Shown: piece by piece, positions 30,510 through 36,349 of the stretch | How positions within the stretch are numbered: position 1 is the first letter of the stretch | Layout of the letters: every line of letters begins with the position of its first letter | NCBI GenBank assembly: GCA_943328795.2 | Contig: CALQBK020000027.1 | Coordinates: 1 to 36,349, forward strand | From: Bifidobacterium breve | GTDB taxonomy: Bacteria; Myxococcota_A; UBA796; SXON01 | Length of the DNA: 36,349 nucleotides | Reading direction: 5' to 3' | The notes under the pieces: generated by a model | The model's input: only the letters and a program-made list of their open reading frames with translations | Told to the model about the DNA's origin: nothing | The model's database searches: none | Program-made: the position numbers and the translations under genes

Positions 30510-32810
30510 CTAGGCGTCGGCCGTCGCCTGCTCGAGCTGCCGGTTGCTGGCCTCGAGCGCGGCTGTCCGCTCGGTGACCCGGCGCGACAGCAACGATCCC
30601 TCGAGCTCGATCGCGCCGTTGGCGACTCGCAAGCGATCCGAAGCGCGCTCCAGGTCGTCGAGCGCCTGCTGGCGCTCCGTCATGTCGCGGACCGCGGCCG
30701 CCACGACGCGACCATCCTCGGAGTCCATCGGGCTCATCATCAGCTCGACCGGGAACATGGTGCTGTTCTTTCGACAGCCCACGGCGCTGCGGCGCGCTGT
30801 CGTGCGGGACGAGCGCGCCGAGAAGCCCTCGCGCAGGTGCCCGGCTTTGACGACCCCGGGCATCAACTGCTCGACGGAGGCGCCCACCAGCTCCTTCCGC
30901 GTGTACCCGAACATCTGCTCGGCCTGCCGGTTCGCCAGCGTGACCGTGCCGGTCTCCGTCACCATCAGCAGGGCGTCGGGCGCGAGCTCGAACAGGTCCG
31001 CGAAGCGACGGCTGCTGCGCTGGCGCTCGACCTCGGCCGCCGTCCGCACCTCGAACAGCTCCAACAGGCGCACCACCGCGCCAGGGTCCGTGAGCGGGCG
31101 CGTGCCGAGGAGCCCGAGCAAGCCAACCCGTCGCCCCGCGCCGTCCAGCAGCGGGCTCGCCGCGACGGACTCCACGCCAAGCTCGGCCAACATTGGGTCG
31201 CGCGGGAACCGTGCCCGCGCGTCTCGCGCGATCACGCCGAGCTCGGTGGCAGCGATAAGCTCGAAGGGCGTGCCGTCGAGCGCAAAGTCGACGTTCGGAG
31301 AGGGCGCGCCGTTGCGCGAGACCGCGAGCGTACGCACCCGGTCCAGCGGGTCGCCGTGGAGCCGCCCGACGAACGCGATGTCCATCTCGGACAGCTCGGA
31401 CAGCCGGCGCACGATCAGGTCGAAGAACGGGTCGTTCCGCTGGCCCCGGGAGCTCGACGAGAGCGTGCGCAGCGCCGCCTCGGTCTGCCGGCGCGCCGTG
31501 ACGTCGAACAGCGTCCCGACGTACCCGAGCAACCTGCCATCGGGCCCCTGGAGCACCGCCAGCTGGGCCTCCACCCACGCGACCGTGCCGTCTGGGCGCA
31601 TGAGTCGGCCCTCGCCGCGCGACGGCACCCCCCCTGCAAAGCTGGACAGCTCCACGGCCAGCCGACCGCGGTCGTCCGGGTGCAGGATGCGCTTCCAGTC
31701 GCCCACCACGGCCTCTGCAGGGTCCAACCCCGCGAGGTCTCGCCAGCGCGGGTTGACGTAGACGAGGCGCCCGTCCGCGTTGGTGCGGAAGATGCCCACC
31801 GGCGCGAGCTGCGCGAGCGACTCGAACAGCCCGGTGGCGTCGGCGAGCTCACGCTCGACGTGCCGCACTGCGGTGTCCGCGCGGCGCAGGGTGGCCTCGC
31901 GCCCGAGCTTCGCGCTCACCAGGTTCTGCGCGCGCGCCTCGAGCTCACCGCGGGCGAACGGCTTGGTCAAGCAATCCTGCGCGCCCCGGCGCAGCAGGTC
32001 CGCCCGTGTCGCCTCGTCCGCGCTCGCCGACAGCACCATGACAGGCGTATCTGCGTAGCCGGGGAGCTCGCGGAGCGCGGCCAGGGTCCCCCGGCCCCCG
32101 AGGCCCGGCATCACCAGGTCCAGGACCACCAGGTCGGGGTTGAGCTGCTTCACCATCACCAGCCCCTCGGTGCCGTCTGCGGCCTCCGCGGTCCGGAAGG
32201 CGCTCGCCAAGCTGTCCGCCACCACGGCCCGCGTGAACGCGTCGTCGTCGATGATCAGGACCAGCGGCGCCAGGCCGCGGCCGAGCTGCGCCCTGTCCAA
32301 GCCCTGGTTGGCGGCGTGCAGCAGCTCCTCGGCTTGCGAGAGCTCGCGCTGGCGGTCCGCGGCCTCGCGCGCGCGCTGGGCCACTTCCGCCGCGGCGACG
32401 ACCTGCGTCACGTCGTCCAGGCGCAGGATCACGGAGCACTCCCCTGGCCCAGCAGCCCACAAGGCGCTCAACGTCGGACGCAGCACGTGCGCCTTGCGCC
32501 CGGTCGTCGTGCCCGGCGCCGTGCACGCCACGTCGGGGAGCACCTCGGCGGCCCCGGACGCGACCGCCCGCGCGAGCGCCGCGTCGAGCGCGCCCGGCTC
32601 GAGCGCGGGGTAGAGCTCGGCGGCCAGCTGCCCAACGACGTCCGCGGGCTCGAGGCCAACGGCTCGGACGTACGACGCCGACAGCCCGACGACGCGCCCC
32701 GCGGGGCTGACCACGACGCAGAGATCAGCGACGGGGTCGAGCGGGCACGCGAAGTTGAGGAGGTTGTGCAGCAGGGACTCGGTCAGCGAGGTGAGCTTAT
32801 CGGCCGACAC
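30510..32810 (-). CDS. PAS-REC-PAS-GAF-PAS sensor module, ends at amber codon before HisKA
   Basis: A 766-aa product from GTG 32810. Domains in order: PAS (about 20-140), coiled coil (140-175), receiver (182-295; acidic 188-190, phosphoacceptor Asp 231, Lys 283), PAS (325-440, with Gly-Ile-Phe-Arg-Thr-Asn-Ala-Asp-Gly), GAF (about 455-610), PAS (about 620-735, with Met-Phe-Gly-Tyr-Thr-Arg-Lys-Glu-Leu) and a coiled coil. No membrane segment is seen, so it senses a cytoplasmic signal. It stops at TAG 30510, exactly in the linker that normally runs into the H box, which continues in the same frame. Either it is the N-terminal part of a pseudogene or it still acts as a signal-binding protein. It lies 24 bp after the large peptidase gene. 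Confidence 0.75.
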   Translation of the reverse strand: MSADKLTSLTESLLHNLLNFACPLDPVADLCVVVSPAGRVVGLSASYVRAVGLEPADVVGQLAAELYPALEPGALDAALARAVASGAAEVLPDVACTAPGTTTGRKAHVLRPTLSALWAAGPGECSVILRLDDVTQVVAAAEVAQRAREAADRQRELSQAEELLHAANQGLDRAQLGRGLAPLVLIIDDDAFTRAVVADSLASAFRTAEAADGTEGLVMVKQLNPDLVVLDLVMPGLGGRGTLAALRELPGYADTPVMVLSASADEATRADLLRRGAQDCLTKPFARGELEARAQNLVSAKLGREATLRRADTAVRHVERELADATGLFESLAQLAPVGIFRTNADGRLVYVNPRWRDLAGLDPAEAVVGDWKRILHPDDRGRLAVELSSFAGGVPSRGEGRLMRPDGTVAWVEAQLAVLQGPDGRLLGYVGTLFDVTARRQTEAALRTLSSSSRGQRNDPFFDLIVRRLSELSEMDIAFVGRLHGDPLDRVRTLAVSRNGAPSPNVDFALDGTPFELIAATELGVIARDARARFPRDPMLAELGVESVAASPLLDGAGRRVGLLGLLGTRPLTDPGAVVRLLELFEVRTAAEVERQRSSRRFADLFELAPDALLMVTETGTVTLANRQAEQMFGYTRKELVGASVEQLMPGVVKAGHLREGFSARSSRTTARRSAVGCRKNSTMFPVELMMSPMDSEDGRVVAAAVRDMTERQQALDDLERASDRLRVANGAIELEGSLLSRRVTERTAALEASNRQLEQATADA

Positions 32811-32834
32811 GCCGCGGGAGCGCTGTGCAGGCCG

Positions 32835-35800
32835 TCACGGCATCTGTCGTCGGCGACGTACAGCGACCGCCAGGCCCAGCGCCGCGAGCCCGAGGCCGGT
32901 AGCGTCCCCTGGGGTCGACGCGCACCCGCAGCCAGCACCCTTGTCGGCCTGCGCGTTGTCCGAGTCGTCGGCCACCGCCTCCGTGTCGTGCACCGCGGAG
33001 TCCTCGGTGTCGACAGCGCTGTCGGTGTCGCCCGTGTCGACGACGGGGACGCTGCCGTAGTCGGCGTTCTCGCCCTCTACCGCGCCGCCTTGCCAGTCCG
33101 AGTCCGACGCCGCGGCGAACGCCACGTAGTACCAGCCATCGCCCGGGCTCACCGCGGTGTCGACGTACACCTGGGGCGCGCCGATGACGGGCTCCACGTC
33201 GTCGACGAGCACCTCCCCGTCGGAGGGGTCCGCCGGGTACCCGTCGTGCTTCCGCACCAAGGTCACCCTCCCGAGCGGGGTCATCCACGGGTTCTCGAAC
33301 GTCACGGTGACAGCGGGGGCGTCGTCGCTCGCGACGAGGTCCTTCGAGCGGTAGTGGCCAGGCACGTCGTCGAGGTCGTAGACGCAGACGTTGTCGAGCG
33401 CCCAGCCGCCGTACTCGAGCCCCTGGTCGGACGAGAGCGTCCAGTCGAACTGCACCGCGGAGAGGTCCCCCGGGCCGTCCGCCGTCTCCAGCGCGGGCCG
33501 GAGGTCGAAGTCCTCCTCCACCCAGCTCGTGTCGAGCGTCGCCGTCGAGCCGCCGGGAGTGGCCTCGTTGCTGTAGAGCCGGACGGCGTTCACGTCGAGG
33601 TTCGCGTGGTCGTACAGCGCGTCCTCGACGGTGAGCCACCGCGACTGGTGGAAGAGCAGCATGGGCCCGGCCGAGGACAGGTCCAGGGTCGGCGACGCGA
33701 GGTACATCGCGTTGTTCGCCGTGTAGTTCGCGTTCAGCGCGGTGCCGGCTACGGAGGTGCCTTCGGTGGCCGTCGAGGGGTCCCAATCGCTGGTCCCGGG
33801 GATGCCGGTCTCCCACTGGTCGGTGAACGTGCCGGACGTGTCGGGCGCGCTCGGCGAGCCGGCGCCGTGGGTGAAGTCGCCGAACCCGCTCTCGAAGCTC
33901 TCGCACCAGACGGCGTGTCGGTCGCCGACCCAGAAGCTGTACACCGCCGCGGGGTCGCCGCCGTGCGTCTGGATCACCTCGGTGCCATCGGTGGACGCCG
34001 CCTGCATGAAGTACCGGACGTGGGCCGTCGCGGGCTGGCGCGGGAACGCGCCATCGAACGTGACCCCCGCGTGGGCGAGCGGGAGCGCGTACCAGCCGTC
34101 GTAGCCAGCCACCTCTGGGCCAGGGTCCGCGCCGGTGTCGCCCGAGTCGCCCGAGTCGGCGGTGTCCCCGGTGTCCACCGGCGGGGGATCGCGGGGGAGG
34201 AGCGTGCCCGGGACCGGCAGCGAGTCATCCGCGGTGTACCAGAGCGCGACGCTGTCCTCGTCGAGGCCCGCGCAGGTGGGGGTCATCGCGTAGAGGTCGA
34301 ACGACACCGGGTACTCGGTCGCCGCGCTCGGCTGCGGCCCGAGCGGCGTGTGCTCGAAGCCGACCTCGCCGATGGCGCCAGGGCCGAGCCCGTGGTGCGC
34401 CAGCAGGACCTCCAGCTCGCAGTCGTGGGGGGTGCCGTTGGTGAAGTCCCCGTCGTCGTCGTCCGAGACGATGACGGCCTCGTGCAGGTCCGTGAGCGCC
34501 GGACCCTGCTCGAGCGCGCCCAGGAACAGCACGTCGACCATCGGGATCCCGACGGCGTCCGTGTACGTCGTCCGCCACTGGTCCCGCAGGTTCCACAAGA
34601 AGCTCGCCCAGATGAGGCCGTCGTTGTGCACCTCGCCGCTCACGTCGACCGGGTAGACGCGGTCGGTCTCGATCTCGCGGAACGACGTGCCCGGGCCCAT
34701 CGCACCGTTGCCGATCACCGGGTAGTCGAGGATCGTGGCCGCGGTGAAGTCCGCGGAGCCCTCGGAGACGTCGCCGGCGAACGTCCCGCCCGCCAGGATG
34801 TACTCGTGGATGCCGTGGCCGGTCTCGTGGAACACCACGTCCGCGATGCGCCCCAGGTCCTCGCACGGGCCGCCCTCTGCGTAGAAGTTGATGGTGCCGG
34901 ACGAGTAGTACGCGTTGCACACGCCCGGCACCCGCACCGTCGCGGGCACGCGGTCCCCGAGCCACTCGTGGGTGGGCCACGTCGCGCGGAGCCAGTCCTG
35001 GACGACGTAGAAGTTGAACAACACGTCCGCGGCGCTCGCCGTGACGACCGACTGCGTGATCGTGAACGAGTCCGACCCCGCCACGTGCAGCGCGGCGCCG
35101 TTGTCCAGGACCGCGAGCGACGTGCCGTCGAGCCACGCGTCCAGCTCCCCGGAGAGCGAGTGAGAGCCGTCCGTAGCCGTGAGCTCCGTGACGCCACCCG
35201 AGTCGGTCATCGTGACCAGCCGCGCCGGCCCCACCACGAGCGCGTCCCCCACCGTCGTGGGCTCGTACTCGACCGACAGATCCGCGAAGTGACGCGGGTC
35301 GTAGCTCCACACCGTGCTGCCCAGCCGGTCCACGTAGCGGACCTCGAGGGGGGTCTCGACCCGGAACGCGAGCAGCGCGTGCCCATCCGGGAGCGGCACG
35401 ATCCGCTCGCCGGGGAGCGCGTCGGCCATGCCCCCGAGCGGCGTCAGGCGCGCCCACGCTGCCCCGATCCGCCCTGCTGTGACGACGACCAGGACCTCGT
35501 CGTGCTCGACGAAGACCCCGCGGTGCACCCGTTCGTACCGCACCAGCGACCGGTCCCCGTGCTTCTTCGTCCCCGCCACCCGGAGCTCGGCGGGGTCCAC
35601 GCCCGCGAGGCGCGCGACGTCCGCCACCAGCGCGTCCGCCCGCGCCGCCGGCACGCCGGAGAGCCCGATGAACCGCGGCGTGCCGTTCCGCTCGTCCCAG
35701 CGGAACCACGCCTCCCCCCACGTCTCGCGGAACCGATCCGCGCGGGGGGCCGCGCCCATCCGGAGCTGCGCCCCCGGCGTGAAGGCCAGGTGCACGTCGT

Positions 35801-35888
35801 CCGGGGCGACCGCGGTGGCCGACTCGGGCTGACCCGGCAGCACCGGGGAGCGAAATGCGAGGCAAGGCGCGACGAGGGCGAGGAGCAT
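32835..35888 (-). CDS. Large secreted HExxH metallopeptidase with MYXO-CTERM-type tail
   Basis: A 1017-aa exported protein. The signal peptide is short and uncharged (Met-Leu-Leu-Ala-Leu-Val-Ala-Pro-Cys-Leu-Ala). Residues about 90-180 look like an FTP/PepSY-type propeptide (Arg-Val-His-Arg-Gly-Val-Phe-Val-Glu-His-Asp-Glu-Val). The zinc site is HETGH at 354-358, and Ser-Glu-Gly-Ser-Ala-Asp-Phe about 20 residues later offers the third ligand, as in M4/M36-like (gluzincin) peptidases. Then come an Asp-Thr-Gly linker, beta-rich C-terminal modules (a jelly-roll-like part with Phe-Glu-Ser-Gly-Phe-Gly-Asp-Phe), a second Asp-rich linker, Gly-Cys-Gly-Cys, a hydrophobic helix and Arg-Arg-Arg-Arg. It is probably surface-anchored or shed. 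TACGCG lies 6 nt before the ATG and no ribosome site is seen. Confidence 0.8.
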   Translation of the reverse strand: MLLALVAPCLAFRSPVLPGQPESATAVAPDDVHLAFTPGAQLRMGAAPRADRFRETWGEAWFRWDERNGTPRFIGLSGVPAARADALVADVARLAGVDPAELRVAGTKKHGDRSLVRYERVHRGVFVEHDEVLVVVTAGRIGAAWARLTPLGGMADALPGERIVPLPDGHALLAFRVETPLEVRYVDRLGSTVWSYDPRHFADLSVEYEPTTVGDALVVGPARLVTMTDSGGVTELTATDGSHSLSGELDAWLDGTSLAVLDNGAALHVAGSDSFTITQSVVTASAADVLFNFYVVQDWLRATWPTHEWLGDRVPATVRVPGVCNAYYSSGTINFYAEGGPCEDLGRIADVVFHETGHGIHEYILAGGTFAGDVSEGSADFTAATILDYPVIGNGAMGPGTSFREIETDRVYPVDVSGEVHNDGLIWASFLWNLRDQWRTTYTDAVGIPMVDVLFLGALEQGPALTDLHEAVIVSDDDDGDFTNGTPHDCELEVLLAHHGLGPGAIGEVGFEHTPLGPQPSAATEYPVSFDLYAMTPTCAGLDEDSVALWYTADDSLPVPGTLLPRDPPPVDTGDTADSGDSGDTGADPGPEVAGYDGWYALPLAHAGVTFDGAFPRQPATAHVRYFMQAASTDGTEVIQTHGGDPAAVYSFWVGDRHAVWCESFESGFGDFTHGAGSPSAPDTSGTFTDQWETGIPGTSDWDPSTATEGTSVAGTALNANYTANNAMYLASPTLDLSSAGPMLLFHQSRWLTVEDALYDHANLDVNAVRLYSNEATPGGSTATLDTSWVEEDFDLRPALETADGPGDLSAVQFDWTLSSDQGLEYGGWALDNVCVYDLDDVPGHYRSKDLVASDDAPAVTVTFENPWMTPLGRVTLVRKHDGYPADPSDGEVLVDDVEPVIGAPQVYVDTAVSPGDGWYYVAFAAASDSDWQGGAVEGENADYGSVPVVDTGDTDSAVDTEDSAVHDTEAVADDSDNAQADKGAGCGCASTPGDATGLGLAALGLAVAVRRRRQMP

Positions 35889-35894
35889 CTGCGC

Positions 35895-35900
35895 CGCGTA
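35895..35900 (-). promoter_or_regulatory. Putative -10-like box for a leaderless transcript (large metallopeptidase)
   Basis: GATACGCG on the minus strand places TACGCG 6 nt before ATG 35888, with no Shine-Dalgarno. It matches the element before GTG 8269. Confidence 0.3.
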
Positions 35901-35985
35901 TCGTGAGCGCGCGTGCGCTGGCGCCTGGCCGCGGCGCCCGGTCCGAGTGTTTCAAGATAGACCCACCCCCCCGATTGGAGCTCCC

Positions 35986-36349
35986 TTGCCCTTCGCACCC
36001 GCGCCTACTTGGAACCTCGACAACATCTACGCCGGTGGCCCGATGGGCCCGGCGTTCAAGACGACCGCGGCGGGCGCCGAGGAGCGCCTGAGGGCGCTGC
36101 TCACCCGGGCGGAGGTGCTCCCGCTCGGGGACCTCTCTGCGCTCGCCAAGCTGCTGATCGACCTCGAGACCATCACGCTCGAGCTCCAGACGCTCGGCAC
36201 GTTCGCCGGCTGCCACGCCGCTGGAGACGCGGTCGGGAAGGACGCCGTCCGGGCCGAGGCGCGGGCGAGCGAGCTCTGGACGCTGTTCGGGCGCGCGTCC
36301 GTGACGCCCAACGACCGCGTGATCCGGATGGACGATGGCGCGTTCAACA
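35986..36349 (+). CDS. M3-type oligoendopeptidase, partial (runs off right edge)
   Basis: A frame from TTG 35986, with GGAG 5-6 nt upstream, stays open to the window end (121 residues). It begins Pro-Ala-Pro-Thr-Trp-Asn-Leu-Asp-Asn-Ile-Tyr, the usual opening of M3-family oligopeptidases such as PepF, then shows long helices (Leu-Ala-Lys-Leu-Leu-Ile-Asp-Leu-Glu-Thr-Ile; Ala-Glu-Ala-Arg-Ala-Ser-Glu-Leu-Trp) as in the family's N-terminal helical part. The HExxH zinc site would lie beyond the edge, so the call rests on the N-terminus only. The product should be a cytoplasmic peptidase. It is divergent from the large metallopeptidase, 97 bp away. Confidence 0.6.
   Translation, partial: MPFAPAPTWNLDNIYAGGPMGPAFKTTAAGAEERLRALLTRAEVLPLGDLSALAKLLIDLETITLELQTLGTFAGCHAAGDAVGKDAVRAEARASELWTLFGRASVTPNDRVIRMDDGAFN

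Noticed and set aside
30510-30512. Amber codon read as an amino acid (recoding) in the sensor kinase
   Set aside because: Read-through would still give a kinase without the ATP lid and G2 box and ending at a second TAG, so decay explains both lesions better.
29856-35906. A 2016-codon open frame on the plus strand
   Set aside because: It runs opposite the peptidase and sensor genes and its product is Arg/Val/Asp/His-rich shadow sequence without domains. GC-rich codon use on the true strand leaves the opposite frame free of stops.
1-36349. tRNA, rRNA, insertion sequences or attachment sites
   Set aside because: I looked for cloverleaf ends, transposase motifs and long terminal inverted or direct repeats by eye and saw none that I can support.

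Overview
The window is about 36 kb of high-GC DNA whose gene content points to an uncultured member of the Myxococcota (deltaproteobacterial lineage). The evidence is four exported proteins ending in a Gly-Cys-x-Cys / hydrophobic / Arg tail of the MYXO-CTERM type, Asp-Thr-Gly rich linkers, a MopE-type Asp/Cys repeat lipoprotein, an MXAN_6640-type metalloprotease and a Ser/Thr kinase fused to an FGE-type domain. This is inferred from protein character; no rRNA or tRNA was seen.

Layout. 1-1443: two coupled minus-strand genes of unknown function behind a 15-bp tandem repeat, then a non-coding stretch and a possible tiny ORF. 1440-9495: an SRPBCC protein, a HmuY-like lipoprotein, a subtilase coupled to a metalloprotease (both with sorting tails), and three transporters (MFS, POT, MFS). 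9527-12700: a SEC-C/TPR protein divergent from a two-gene ATPase + HNH nuclease cassette that fits the Septu (PtuA-PtuB) anti-phage family. 12774-17232: an RlmN/Cfr-type radical SAM enzyme, a leucine-rich protein coupled to a CDP-alcohol phosphotransferase, and the MopE/lamin-tail lipoprotein. 17236-29013, all on the minus strand: in transcription order phaE-like, phaC, a second phaC, an acyl-CoA synthetase, a lipoprotein, an outer-membrane protein, a lipoprotein alpha/beta hydrolase, a secreted hydrolase and the kinase. 29086-32810: a hybrid sensor kinase broken by an in-frame amber codon and by loss of half its ATPase domain. 32835-35888: a large secreted HExxH peptidase. 35986 to the right edge: the start of an M3-type oligopeptidase.

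How the genes work together. The minus-strand block from 29013 to 24341 reads as a polyhydroxyalkanoate synthesis operon: five genes joined by 4-base ATGA/GTGA overlaps, behind a good sigma70-type promoter whose -35 box sits in a palindrome. The two PhaC proteins both keep the Cys-Asp-His triad. The secreted peptidases and hydrolases fit a predatory or saprophytic life. The ATPase/HNH pair is a likely phage-defence module.

Two genome-wide habits show in this window. Several starts lack a Shine-Dalgarno but have a TAnnnT or TACGCG box only 6-7 nt upstream (likely leaderless transcripts). Several exported proteins have very short signal peptides with no positive charge. The most unusual local structure is the repeat at 1115-1196: each of its five copies is perfectly complementary, on the mRNA strand, to the ribosome binding site of the gene it precedes.
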